A stretch of 64,000 nt of DNA from Peptostreptococcus porci (lineage in GTDB: Bacteria > Bacillota > Clostridia > Peptostreptococcales > Peptostreptococcaceae). Below the pieces are notes generated by a model. That model saw nothing but the letters and a program-made list of their open reading frames with translations, did not search any database and had not been told where the DNA came from. The position numbers and the translations under genes are program-made. The stretch spans positions 1 through 64,000 of the forward strand of contig NZ_VUNE01000003.1 of the NCBI RefSeq assembly GCF_009695815.1, written 5' to 3'. Positions 38,597 to 48,530 of the stretch are shown here, piece by piece. Within the stretch, counting starts at the first letter, position 1; each line of letters opens with the position of its first letter.

Positions 38597-39454
38597 TTAA
38601 AAACTACCCGAGCTACCTCCACTTATTCCTCCTGATGAATTTCCATGAGTGCTACTACCTCCGTCTTCATCATCCATTCTTCTATTTCTAACCAAGCCTG
38701 ATCTAATATAGTTCTCACTTACTACTCTAGCATTGCTTTGGTCCCTTTTCAAATAGTTTGATGCTGTTGTCTGCTTTCTTACAGATTTCATTTGTTGTAT
38801 TAAGCAAAATGCTATCAACCCAGTTGGAACTATAGCCACACCAAGAGTGTATGCAATGCTCAATAGAATATTTCTCTTCTTTCTTGGCAGGGTCGATTTA
38901 TCATAAGGTTTACCTTGAGTGTACTTTTCATAAAAATCAATTACATAATCACCAAATTTTGAAAATGCACCAGAAAAATCATCATCTTTTAAATAAGGTA
39001 ATACATTATCCATAATATAAGCTTGACCAGCATCCGTAAATGCATCGATCGTTTTTCCATTTGTAGATATAGCCCATTTTCTATCCTCGACAGCTATCAA
39101 AAATACCAATCCATTTCTATCATTATCCTCGCCATATCCGTTCTTATAGAAAAAATCATCCGCATATTCTGTTGCACTTCTATCATTTAGCGTATTCACT
39201 GCAACAAATATGACATCAGCTCCGTACTTTTTCTTCGCATCATTGGATATTTTCTCCAATTTGCCCTTGACTTCACTACCCATAACATCGGCTTTGTCAA
39301 ACACCCGTGGCTTGGATGCCAGTTCTGAACTCCCTTGTGAATAATCTTCTTCTGCAAAAACAGCCATTGGCAATAGCATTACTATCAACATAGCCAGAGT
39401 TGCAATTTTTTTAACTAATCTTGTATAAGCGTTGTCACTAATAAATTCTCTCAT
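38597..39454 (-). CDS. TPM-domain membrane protein (YdjH/YgcG-like)
   Basis: 285 aa from the ATG at 39454 (SD GGGGGAG). Signal peptide-like N-terminus, then a TPM domain (KPRVFDKADVMGSEVKGKLE, AEYADDFFYKNGYG-like, GLVFLIAVEDRKW), a C-terminal TM helix (YTLGVAIVPTGLIAFCLIQQ) and a Gly/Ser-rich tail (SSGGISGGSSGSF). TPM proteins are associated with membrane quality control and PspA-linked systems. It is second in the operon. Confidence 0.86.
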   Translation of the reverse strand: MREFISDNAYTRLVKKIATLAMLIVMLLPMAVFAEEDYSQGSSELASKPRVFDKADVMGSEVKGKLEKISNDAKKKYGADVIFVAVNTLNDRSATEYADDFFYKNGYGEDNDRNGLVFLIAVEDRKWAISTNGKTIDAFTDAGQAYIMDNVLPYLKDDDFSGAFSKFGDYVIDFYEKYTQGKPYDKSTLPRKKRNILLSIAYTLGVAIVPTGLIAFCLIQQMKSVRKQTTASNYLKRDQSNARVVSENYIRSGLVRNRRMDDEDGGSSTHGNSSGGISGGSSGSF

Positions 39455-39466
39455 ATACACTCCCCC

Positions 39467-40627
39467 TTATCTCAAAAAAATCAATGCACCAATTATAAAA
39501 AAAATGATGAATGAAATTATTGAAATGATAGAAAGCTTCTTTTTGTCTATTGGAAGATCTCCAACAAATTTTCCAGTTTGACCATTCATCGCAAAAATAT
39601 ATTTATTTTTATTCCAAGTGGTATTTAGTATCCACACTGGCATCATAGCATACTTTAAATTTTTATCAGTAACCTCGATATTATGATATTTTGGAGAAAC
39701 TGAATCATATCCTACGACTGAATTTCTCAATTCATCCAAAAGCGAGTTTTCAGCTCTAAACTTGACAGTCGATTCCACTTCATCACTACTTACATCATAT
39801 TTATCTGACAAAAATCCAGAAAGATAAATCGATTGGAAGTCGACCTTATCATCGTAATTAAAAGGCTCTATCGATTCCATCAATGTATCGTCTAATTTGG
39901 ATGAACCGTCCGCCGGTATTGAATCAAAGACACACCTTCCCTCTGTTACGACATCATAAAAATCTGTTTTTATATAATCGTACTCAGAATCGGAATAATA
40001 ACTAACTATTTCAGCATCGAATACTGCACTCCCTTGAACGCCATAATCGTAAATCCAATAGGGTACATAGATACCTTTTATTTCATCAATATGGTTTTCG
40101 TCCTTAAATACTTTTGGTAAAAGTATTTTGTTTTTGTAATGTTCAACCAAAGCCTTTTTAGCTGCCTTTTTGTCTATTTTAAAAGGGATGATAAAATCCG
40201 GCTTTAACTGGTTAGATACTCTCCCCGTAAACACAATTTCACTATCACAATACGGACATTTTGTTGCAACAGTATTTTCATCACAAAGTAGCTCAGCTGC
40301 ACAGGAATTACAAGTATACAAATCAAATTCCTTGTCTATATATTTATCGCCATCTGATTCATCTGTATAGTCTCCAAATGCCCCCTCATCACGACTGCCA
40401 TTATCAAACATACTCCCAGCACCACTCCGAGAAGTATCATCATTCAATGATTTTCCGCCATCTTCACCATAAGTTACTGCATCATTTTTAAATTCCTCAG
40501 ACTTATCAGCGAATTCGTCAACTTCAAATTCCGTACCACAATACGGACAAGAAACCTTCTGTTTTTTTGCATCAAATACAACCGATGCCCCACAAGCCGG
40601 ACACTTGTGTTCCAAAATTCCACTCAT
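39467..40627 (-). CDS. Zinc-ribbon membrane protein (YdjG-like)
   Basis: 386 aa. Two zinc ribbons at the N-terminus (CPACGASVVFDAKKQKVSCPYCG and CNSCAAELLCDENTVATKCPYCDSE), a beta-rich central region (FIIPFKIDKKAAKKAL, YVPYWIYDYGVQG) and a C-terminal TM helix. SD AGGAGG precedes the ATG. It begins the operon with the TPM and SPFH genes, the order ydjG-ydjH-ydjI seen in B. subtilis after pspA. A pspA gene is not adjacent here. Confidence 0.85.
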   Translation of the reverse strand: MSGILEHKCPACGASVVFDAKKQKVSCPYCGTEFEVDEFADKSEEFKNDAVTYGEDGGKSLNDDTSRSGAGSMFDNGSRDEGAFGDYTDESDGDKYIDKEFDLYTCNSCAAELLCDENTVATKCPYCDSEIVFTGRVSNQLKPDFIIPFKIDKKAAKKALVEHYKNKILLPKVFKDENHIDEIKGIYVPYWIYDYGVQGSAVFDAEIVSYYSDSEYDYIKTDFYDVVTEGRCVFDSIPADGSSKLDDTLMESIEPFNYDDKVDFQSIYLSGFLSDKYDVSSDEVESTVKFRAENSLLDELRNSVVGYDSVSPKYHNIEVTDKNLKYAMMPVWILNTTWNKNKYIFAMNGQTGKFVGDLPIDKKKLSIISIISFIIFFIIGALIFLR

Positions 40628-40676
40628 AATTACACCTCCTAAAAAAATATATTATGAATTTAATAATATATTTTTT

Positions 40677-41375
40677 TTATTTATCTTTTTTCTTACTTAA
40701 ATATAATTGCTTTGTTTTGAAGCCCTCACTAAGTATCTTCACCATTTCATTCTTTCTTTTTTCTATTGTTACTTCAGTTCTTGCAGAGAAAATATACCTA
40801 GCCCAATCTTTTTTGTATCCCGGAGCTAATGATTTATAAAATTCAAGTTGCAAAGGATACTCTCTCAAAAATTCTTCTATTTTATCCACAAAATCAACAT
40901 AATCATCCACTCTTTGAGAAGGTAAATTTTTTGATTTTTTTGTGATTTTTGAATCATATTTTAGACCAATTAGAGTATAGTTTTCATCTAAAGCCACCAT
41001 CTTATTAAATTTATATTCTGTATTTTTGACAAAACCAGAATCTTCATCTACCTCTAAATAAGGAAATATGCTATCTCTTCCAATCGGGTCGTGATTCAAT
41101 TTATTTTTGTTTTTTGGATATATTAAATATATTTGACCATTTTTATTGAGAATACTTTTGTTTTTTATTTTCATTATTACATTTTTCATTGCTTCCAAGT
41201 TGTATACATAGGAAATTATTAAATCCGAGATTTCAATTTTATTATCAACATTTTCCAAATCAAAATGTGAAATTTCATCCATTCCATCAAAGGGAGTAAT
41301 TTCCTTTGGTTTATTTATTAAAATAATTTTGTTGAATTTGTCAATTTTCAATTTTTTGTATAGTGTATTATCCAT
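40677..41375 (-). CDS. YdeI/OmpD-associated-like protein
   Basis: 232 aa from the ATG at 41375; the upstream extension would need a TTG without an SD. The C-terminal 90 residues (SLAPGYKKDWARYIFSA, TIEKRKNEMVKILSEG) resemble the YdeI/OmpD-associated or bacteriocin-protection family. The N-terminal half has a loosely DUF3052-like pattern (KKLKIDKFNKIILINKPKE). Soluble. It overlaps nothing but follows the NUDIX gene by 26 bp. Function unknown. Confidence 0.72.
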   Translation of the reverse strand: MDNTLYKKLKIDKFNKIILINKPKEITPFDGMDEISHFDLENVDNKIEISDLIISYVYNLEAMKNVIMKIKNKSILNKNGQIYLIYPKNKNKLNHDPIGRDSIFPYLEVDEDSGFVKNTEYKFNKMVALDENYTLIGLKYDSKITKKSKNLPSQRVDDYVDFVDKIEEFLREYPLQLEFYKSLAPGYKKDWARYIFSARTEVTIEKRKNEMVKILSEGFKTKQLYLSKKKDK

Positions 41376-41400
41376 ATAATTATTCCCAACCTTAAATTTA

Positions 41401-41856
41401 TTATTGTTCCACAAATTCTAACGTGTGACTTATTAAATCATCATTGTTGTAGTTTAGTACAAGATTAAAGACTGGTGTTTCCTTCATTATCAATTTCAAG
41501 AATATCTTATCGCCTTCCCATAGGTTTAGATCAAATATTCTTTTCTTATCGATCCACTTCAGATCACCTTCGTCACAAATGGTCATTTCTCCATCAAAAT
41601 CATCACAGGTGTATAAATGCATATACTCTGAAGGATTCTCATTATAATTAAATACCACGATACCTCTGAACCTACAGTAGTTTGGTGTATATCCTGTTTC
41701 TTCCTTTATTTCTCTTATTATTCCTTCAATCGGTGTTTCTCCACTTTCCAATTTTCCACCGACACCAATCCATTTACCTTTGTTTACGTCATTTTCCTTT
41801 TTAGTTCTATGCAACATTAAAAACTTATCATCCTTTTCCATGTAACACAAAGTCAT
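41401..41856 (-). CDS. NUDIX hydrolase (8-oxo-dGTPase-like)
   Basis: 151 aa from the ATG at 41856. The Nudix box is GGKLESGETPIEGIIREIKE followed by ETGY, fully conserved. GKWIGVGGKL and WIDKKRIFDLNLWEGD fit the MutT/YtkD branch. Possible substrates are 8-oxo-dGTP or other NDPs. The exact start is uncertain because a TTG eight codons earlier also has an SD-like AGAGAGG near it. Confidence 0.86.
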   Translation of the reverse strand: MTLCYMEKDDKFLMLHRTKKENDVNKGKWIGVGGKLESGETPIEGIIREIKEETGYTPNYCRFRGIVVFNYNENPSEYMHLYTCDDFDGEMTICDEGDLKWIDKKRIFDLNLWEGDKIFLKLIMKETPVFNLVLNYNNDDLISHTLEFVEQ

Positions 41857-41992
41857 TTTCAATATTATCACCTCTCTTTATTTTACCATCAATTTAGTTA
41901 CGAACACCACAAAAATTTTTATCAAAATGACTTAAAAATAGTGTATAATACACTTATTAAAACATTTTAATACATTTTATGGAGAATAATCT

Positions 41993-43354
41993 ATGAATTC
42001 AAAAATATCTTTACCCAAAACTTCAGCTAAAAACAAAATGGAGGTTATGCCAATTCTTCCATTGATATTAAATATGTCAATACCGCCTCTGTGTTCGATG
42101 TTCCTTCAGTACACATACAACTTTGTAGATTGCATTTTCGTGTCGTGGATTAGCGAGGATGCCTTGACTGCAGTATCTCTCTCATTTCCTATAACAACAC
42201 TTATGCTGGCTATGTCGATAGGTATTGGAGTTGGAATCAACGTATTGATTTCAAAAAACTTGGGAGGTAAAAATTTTGACGAGGCAAATTCAGTTGTTAC
42301 ACATGGATTATTAATCTCCTCAGTATTAGGCATAGTATTAAATTTAATAATACTCCTAATGATAAAGCCATATTTTAAAGCTATAATTCAAGATTATTCT
42401 ATATATTCTTTGGCGATAAGATATATGACAATCTGTGCATTTTTACAAGCTCCGAATATGATACACATAGCAATTCAGAAAATAATTCAAGGAACTGGAA
42501 ATATGATTGCACCCATGCTATTTCAAATGGCTGGAGTATTGCTAAATTTTGTTCTAGATCCAATACTAATATTTGGATTTGGTCCTTTTCCAAAAATGGG
42601 AATTGAAGGTGCTGCAGTATCAACTGTGCTCGGATACACCCTTTCGATGATTTTGGCATTTTATGTTCTTATCTTTACAAATCAAAAAGTAAGGATTAAA
42701 CTAAAAGATTTCAAGATAAATTTGGAAATATTTAAAAACATTGTTATTTTAGGATTGCCATCTTTCATTATGAATGCACTTGGAGCATTTATGGTTACAT
42801 TTGCGAATATGTTCCTGATAGTGTATTCAACAACTGCCGTTGCATTTTTTGGTGCATATTTTAAGGCTCAGCAAGTTGTAGTTATGACTGTAAACGGCCT
42901 AATTCAGGGATGCATCCCAATCATGAGTTTCAACTATGGAGCAAAAAATAAAGATAGGTTACTGGATACTTTTAAAAAAGGAACAATAATTGCAGTATTT
43001 TTAATGACATTGGGGGCATTATTATTGGCAGTTTTTCCTAGACAAGTCCTTAAAATATTTATGGCATCTGATTCCATGATGGAATTGGGAGTTCCTGCGC
43101 TTAGAATAATGGTTTGTAGTTATATTTTCAATGGAATATCTACTATGTTTGCATCTCTAATGCAATCGGTAGGTCAAATAAAATATAGTATATACATTAA
43201 CCTATCACGACAGTTAGTCATACTTATTCCATTTATGTGGATATTTACTAGATTTTGGGGAATTACTGGTGTATGGGTTGCGTTTCCAATTACCGAAATT
43301 ATTACGTTATTATTTTGCTGGCATATATACAAAAAACAAGAGCGGTGGATATAA
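41993..43354 (+). CDS. MATE family multidrug efflux transporter
   Basis: 453 aa with about 12 TM helices in two related halves. MATE features: PLCSMFLQYTYNFVDCIFVSW and SFPITTLMLAMSIGIGVGINVLISKNLG at the N-terminus, MNALGAFMVTFANMFLIVY in the second half. It exports cationic drugs with Na+ or H+. SD TGGAGA precedes the ATG; a TATAAT lies at 41944. It converges with purL. Confidence 0.93.
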   Translation: MNSKISLPKTSAKNKMEVMPILPLILNMSIPPLCSMFLQYTYNFVDCIFVSWISEDALTAVSLSFPITTLMLAMSIGIGVGINVLISKNLGGKNFDEANSVVTHGLLISSVLGIVLNLIILLMIKPYFKAIIQDYSIYSLAIRYMTICAFLQAPNMIHIAIQKIIQGTGNMIAPMLFQMAGVLLNFVLDPILIFGFGPFPKMGIEGAAVSTVLGYTLSMILAFYVLIFTNQKVRIKLKDFKINLEIFKNIVILGLPSFIMNALGAFMVTFANMFLIVYSTTAVAFFGAYFKAQQVVVMTVNGLIQGCIPIMSFNYGAKNKDRLLDTFKKGTIIAVFLMTLGALLLAVFPRQVLKIFMASDSMMELGVPALRIMVCSYIFNGISTMFASLMQSVGQIKYSIYINLSRQLVILIPFMWIFTRFWGITGVWVAFPITEIITLLFCWHIYKKQERWI

Positions 43355-43362
43355 TATCCACC
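43344..43362. terminator. Perfect palindrome at the murL-side junction of MATE and purL
   Basis: GGTGGATATAATATCCACC overlaps the stop codon of the MATE gene and sits between it and the end of purL, 63 bp away. The hairpin would have a short loop. It may be a bidirectional terminator. Confidence 0.4.
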
Positions 43363-43424
43363 AATCCTGCTTTTAATAAAATAATCAAAGGTAATATGAA
43401 ATTTATAAAAATTTGTTGTGTGCA

Positions 43425-46400
43425 TTATTTAAAATATTTTACTCCGGATTCAAACAGCTTCTGATCCTTTTCACCAATAATATTTTTCATCACGTATTTT
43501 CCAATTCTCTCTGAATGGCCCATTTTACCAAGAATTCTTCCATCAACTGATGTAATACCTTCCACAGCAAAATAAGATCCATTTGGATTATGATCTATAT
43601 CATAAGTAGCATTACCTTCATAGTCAACGTACTGAGTAGCTATCTGTCCATTCTCAATCAGAGACTTCATCACTTCCTCACTGGCAACGAATTTTCCCTC
43701 ACCATGAGAAATAACTATTGAATGAATATCTCCGACTTCATTTGAAGCCAACCAAGGAGACTTATTTGATGATATTCTAGTCTTCACTACCTTCGCCTGA
43801 TGTCTGCCGATATTATTATATGTCAATGTAGGCATATCAGCTGAAGGTGTCTTTATTTCACCATATGGCACTAGCCCAAGCTTTATTAATGCCTGGAATC
43901 CATTGCAAATACCTATCATCAGACCATCTCTATTATTAAGCAAATTCATTATAGCTTCTTCTATTTTTGGATTTCTAAACACTGTAGCTATAAATTTTGC
44001 AGATCCATCTGGTTCATCACCAGCTGAAAATCCTCCTGGTATCATAACTATTTGACTCTTATTTATCTCATCAACCATCATATCTATAGAAGCTTCAATA
44101 TCGGCATAACTCATGTTTCTAAATACTCCAATATGAGCATCGCCTCCAGCCCTTCTAAATGCTCTGGCCGAATCATATTCACAGTTAGTTCCAGGAAATG
44201 CAGGTATGAATATTCTAGGCTTTACTATACTCAAAGAAGATTTTGATACTTCTCCAATTCTATGATAGCTTATATTTTCAATATCAGAGTTTATAATCTT
44301 TTTTGCTTTTGTTGGGAATATTGGTTCAAGTACTTCCTCTGATACCTTATTAAGTCTTTCTATATCAACTTCTTCTCCAAATATTTCAATAATCGGCAAT
44401 TCGATTGTCTTTCCAAGAACCACATAGTTTGATCCATCAAGCTGAGCTAAATCGGCATCTTCTATTTCAACTATAATGCTTCCATATGATTGCTTGAATA
44501 GCTCGTCTTTATCGTCGAACAGGTCTGCCACTCCATCATCAAAGCTAAAACCTATTCTATTACCAAAAGCCATTTTTACCAATGCCTCACCGATTCCACC
44601 GTAGCCCAAGGCATAAGAAGTCAATATTTTTTTATTTTCAATTGCCCTGTGTATTACTTCAAAGTTTTTCTTTAATAAATCAAAGTCTGGAAAAGCATAA
44701 TCTTTCTGTCCAGCTTCTATTAATACTACTGTACTTCCAACTTTCTTGAATTCTTGAGTAACTATATTTCCTGCATCTTGTGTAGTAACAGCAAATGAAA
44801 CCAATGTAGGTGGAACATCGATGTCCTTGTATGTACCACTCATACTATCTTTACCACCGATAGCTGGAATTTCAAAATTCATCTGTGCATAGTATGCTCC
44901 CAGTAATGCAGAGAATGGTTTACCCCAACGTACCTTGTCTTTTCCTAGCTTTTCAAAATACTCTTGGAAGGTTAATCTGGCTTTTGAATAATCTCCACCA
45001 AGAGCAACAAGCTTTGCCACTGATTCTACAACTGCATTCATCGCACCATGGAATGTGGACCATTTCCCAATTTTGGGATTATATCCAAATGTCATTATTG
45101 AAGATGTATTTGTTTCCGCATCCAAAACTGGAATCTTTGCAACCATACCGTTTGTAGGCGTCGATTGATATTTACCACCAAAAGGCATAACAACAGTATT
45201 ACCACCTATTGAGTTATCAAATTTTTCAACCATACCTCTTTGAGAGCATACATTTAAATCTCTCATCGCCGCTTCAAATTTATCCTGAACATCATCGTAA
45301 GAGCTTGTAACTGATGTCAAATCAACATAGGCTGATTCTTCAGGTATTTGAGCTACTTCAATATCAGTTTCTTGCTTCGCCCCATTTGTATCCAAGAAGG
45401 ATCTCTTAATATTTACAATGTCTTTTCCATTCCACGTCATCCTCAGATATCCTGTATCAGTCACAGTTGCAACATGAGTTGCTTGCAAGTTTTCAAATCC
45501 TGCCAGCTCGATAAATCTGTCCATATTCTCCACGTCTATAGCAACTGCCATTCTTTCTTGAGATTCTGAGATAGCCAGCTCTGTACCGTCCAAACCATCA
45601 TACTTCTTAGGTACCAAATCAAGATTTATATCCAAACTTTCTGCAATTTCTCCAATAGCAACGGATACACCACCAGCACCAAAATCGTTACATCTCTTGA
45701 TCATCTTTACTGCTTCAGCGTTTCTGAAAAATCTCTGAATTTTTCTTTCATTTGGAGCATCTCCCTTTTGAACCTCTGCAGATGAAGTTGTAATACTTTC
45801 CTCAGAATGCTCTTTTGATGATCCAGTTGCACCACCACATCCATCTCTACCAGTCTTTCCACCAAGTAGGATAATTACATCTCCTGCCTCTGGTCTTTTT
45901 CTGATTACATTTTCCTTTGGAGCTGCTGCTATAACTGCGCCGACCTCCATTCTCTTCGCAACAAAATTCTCATCGTAAACCTCTACAACTTGTCCAGCAG
46001 GCAATCCTATTTGGTTTCCATAAGAGCTATATCCATTTGCAGCTTCTGTAGTTATTTTCTTTTGCATTAACTTTCCAGGAAGTGTGTCTTCAAGTGAAGT
46101 TCTCGGATCTGCAGATCCAGTTACTCTCATTGCTTGATATACATAGCTTCTGCCTGACAATGGATCTCTGATAGCCCCACCAAGACAAGTTGCCGCACCA
46201 CCGAACGGTTCTATTTCTGTCGGATGATTGTGTGTTTCATTCTTAAACATCAAAAGATATTCTTCATTTTTACCATCAATTTCAACATCAATATTTATGC
46301 TACAAGCATTAATTTCTTCGCTTTCGTCTAAATCTTGAAGCTTACCTTCCTTCTTTAGCTTTTTCATTGCAACAGTTGCCAAATCCATTAGGCAAATATC

Positions 46401-47207
46401 CTTTTCTCTGTCGCCGTACACATATTTTCTATCTTCAAGATATTTATCATATGTTTCTTTTATCACATCAGTAAATCTACCTTCTGGTATTTCAACAGAT
46501 GACAATTTAGTCATAAATGTAGTATGTCTGCAGTGATCTGACCAATATGTATCCAAAACTTTTATTTCAGTTATTGTTGGATCTCTCTTTTCATCATTTC
46601 CAAAATACGATTGAACACATTTTAAGTCATCAAGAGTCATCGCCAATCCATACTTTTCAAGAAATTCCGATAACCCATTTTCATCCAATTTAGAAAACCC
46701 GTCTATGGTTTCAACTTCTTCGGGCCTTTCATAAGTCATTTCCAATGTTTCAGGCTTTTCCAATAAAGCTTCTCTGCTATCTACAGCATTGATTAAATAT
46801 TTTTTTATTTTACAGAATTCATCATCAGAAATTCCCTTCTCAATAATTATTACTCTTGAAGAGTTAATATTTGGTCTCTTTCCATCATTTACGATTTCAG
46901 CACACATTGAAGCCCAGTCAGCTCTTTGATCATATTGTCCAGGAAGGTACTCAATTGCAAATATTCTTTCATCTCTAATATCAGGAATTTCTTCATAATA
47001 CACATTATCCAAATTCGGTTCTGATAGAATAGTTTCTGCAACCTTTCTATAGGCATTTTCGCCGATATTTTCTATATCATATCTATTAATGACTCTTACC
47101 TTACCAACTTTTATATGGAGATTATCCGAAATATCGTTCCTCATTGCTTGAGATTCCAGATCAAATCCATCTTTCTTTTCTACAAAAACTCTCTTAACAT
47201 TACTCAT
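43425..47207 (-). CDS. purL: Phosphoribosylformylglycinamidine synthase PurL (large single-chain)
   Basis: 1260 aa, the fused form containing both synthase and glutaminase domains. FGAR amidotransferase motifs include DTYWSDHCRHTTF, ETHNHPTEIEPFGGAATC, and the C-terminal glutaminase has GICNGFQALIKLG (catalytic Cys) and SHGEGKF. It converts FGAR to FGAM. purD overlaps its start by 8 nt. It is last in the purine operon and converges with the MATE gene. Confidence 0.97.
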   Translation of the reverse strand: MSNVKRVFVEKKDGFDLESQAMRNDISDNLHIKVGKVRVINRYDIENIGENAYRKVAETILSEPNLDNVYYEEIPDIRDERIFAIEYLPGQYDQRADWASMCAEIVNDGKRPNINSSRVIIIEKGISDDEFCKIKKYLINAVDSREALLEKPETLEMTYERPEEVETIDGFSKLDENGLSEFLEKYGLAMTLDDLKCVQSYFGNDEKRDPTITEIKVLDTYWSDHCRHTTFMTKLSSVEIPEGRFTDVIKETYDKYLEDRKYVYGDREKDICLMDLATVAMKKLKKEGKLQDLDESEEINACSINIDVEIDGKNEEYLLMFKNETHNHPTEIEPFGGAATCLGGAIRDPLSGRSYVYQAMRVTGSADPRTSLEDTLPGKLMQKKITTEAANGYSSYGNQIGLPAGQVVEVYDENFVAKRMEVGAVIAAAPKENVIRKRPEAGDVIILLGGKTGRDGCGGATGSSKEHSEESITTSSAEVQKGDAPNERKIQRFFRNAEAVKMIKRCNDFGAGGVSVAIGEIAESLDINLDLVPKKYDGLDGTELAISESQERMAVAIDVENMDRFIELAGFENLQATHVATVTDTGYLRMTWNGKDIVNIKRSFLDTNGAKQETDIEVAQIPEESAYVDLTSVTSSYDDVQDKFEAAMRDLNVCSQRGMVEKFDNSIGGNTVVMPFGGKYQSTPTNGMVAKIPVLDAETNTSSIMTFGYNPKIGKWSTFHGAMNAVVESVAKLVALGGDYSKARLTFQEYFEKLGKDKVRWGKPFSALLGAYYAQMNFEIPAIGGKDSMSGTYKDIDVPPTLVSFAVTTQDAGNIVTQEFKKVGSTVVLIEAGQKDYAFPDFDLLKKNFEVIHRAIENKKILTSYALGYGGIGEALVKMAFGNRIGFSFDDGVADLFDDKDELFKQSYGSIIVEIEDADLAQLDGSNYVVLGKTIELPIIEIFGEEVDIERLNKVSEEVLEPIFPTKAKKIINSDIENISYHRIGEVSKSSLSIVKPRIFIPAFPGTNCEYDSARAFRRAGGDAHIGVFRNMSYADIEASIDMMVDEINKSQIVMIPGGFSAGDEPDGSAKFIATVFRNPKIEEAIMNLLNNRDGLMIGICNGFQALIKLGLVPYGEIKTPSADMPTLTYNNIGRHQAKVVKTRISSNKSPWLASNEVGDIHSIVISHGEGKFVASEEVMKSLIENGQIATQYVDYEGNATYDIDHNPNGSYFAVEGITSVDGRILGKMGHSERIGKYVMKNIIGEKDQKLFESGVKYFK

Positions 47208-48459
47208 AATCTATTCCGATGTCCTTTCTAAAATGCATTCCCTCAAAGTTGATTTTTCCAATGTTTGCATATACGTTTTTAGATGCCAATTCTACAGTTG
47301 CCCCCTTTGAGCAAACTCCGAGAACTCTACCACCATTCGTAACTATATTTTCATCATACCTTTTTGTTCCACTGTGGAATATCACAATACTGTCATCCAC
47401 ATCATTTAATCCAGTTATGACCTTTCCCTTTTCGTAATCCTCGGGATAACCACCAGATGCAAGAACAACACAAGCTGCAGCTTCTTGAGAATACTTTATT
47501 TCAACTTCTGAAAGTCTATCTTCAGTTATCGCCATCATTATTTCACTTAGGTCTGTTTCCAATCTCAACAAAACTGATTGAGTCTCTGGATCTCCAAATC
47601 TACAATTGTATTCCAATACCTTTTCGCCATTTTCTGTTATCATCAAGCCCACAAAAAGTATACCTCTAAATTCGAGACCATCTTTTTGGAAGCCTTCTAG
47701 TGACTTTATCAAAACCTCATTATATACTTTTTCAGCTAGCTCTTTACTGTATATAGTGCTTGGGGAAAAAGTACCCATTCCTCCTGTATTCGGTCCAGTT
47801 TCCTTCTCAAATACTTTTTTGTGGTCCTTTGCACTCTCCATTGGAACGATTGTATTTTTGTCAACAAAGGCAAGTATAGATGTTTCAATTCCAGTCAAAT
47901 ACTCTTCAATCACAACAAGATTTCCTGAATCACCAAATTTCTTATCTCTCATAATCATATTTAGAGTATCTATTGCATCTTCTCTACTCGTTGGAATTAC
48001 TACACCCTTACCAGCTGCCAAGCCGTCTGCTTTTATCACCACTGGATATCCAAAACTGTCAATTTCCTCAATTGCTTTATCAATATCTGTATATTCCTTA
48101 TATTTTGCAGTAGGTATACCATGTCTAACCATAAATTTCTTTGAGAACAGCTTGCTTCCTTCCAACCTGGAACAGCTTTTGTCTGGACCGAAAACTCTCA
48201 GCCCTCTTTTTGAAAACTCATCAGATATACCCATCACCAAAGGAACTTCCGGACCAACAACAGTTAAATCAATATTATGCTCATGGGCAAAATCTGCCAA
48301 TTGCTCTATTTCCGTATCTTTAATATCAACACATTCTGCAACTGATTCAATCCCTGCATTACCAGGTGCACAGTAAATTTTTTCCACCTGTTTTTCCTGT
48401 GATAATTTCCAACAAATTGCATGCTCTCTTCCACCGCCACCTACGACCAATATCTTCAT
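47200..48459 (-). CDS. purD: Phosphoribosylamine--glycine ligase PurD
   Basis: 419 aa from the ATG at 48459, with SD CGGAGG six bases upstream; the upstream extension has none. ATP-grasp signature: MKILVVGGGGREHAICWKL, KADGLAAGKGVVIP, GPNTGGMGTFSP and EYNCRFGDPETQ. It makes GAR. It overlaps purL (ATGAGTAA) and follows purH by 71 bp. Confidence 0.97.
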   Translation of the reverse strand: MKILVVGGGGREHAICWKLSQEKQVEKIYCAPGNAGIESVAECVDIKDTEIEQLADFAHEHNIDLTVVGPEVPLVMGISDEFSKRGLRVFGPDKSCSRLEGSKLFSKKFMVRHGIPTAKYKEYTDIDKAIEEIDSFGYPVVIKADGLAAGKGVVIPTSREDAIDTLNMIMRDKKFGDSGNLVVIEEYLTGIETSILAFVDKNTIVPMESAKDHKKVFEKETGPNTGGMGTFSPSTIYSKELAEKVYNEVLIKSLEGFQKDGLEFRGILFVGLMITENGEKVLEYNCRFGDPETQSVLLRLETDLSEIMMAITEDRLSEVEIKYSQEAAACVVLASGGYPEDYEKGKVITGLNDVDDSIVIFHSGTKRYDENIVTNGGRVLGVCSKGATVELASKNVYANIGKINFEGMHFRKDIGIDYE

Positions 48460-48530
48460 AAGAAACCTCCGATCCATTAAATATACGATTAGTGTTATTT
48501 TCTAAAAAACTAAGTCAATTTTTTGCGATT

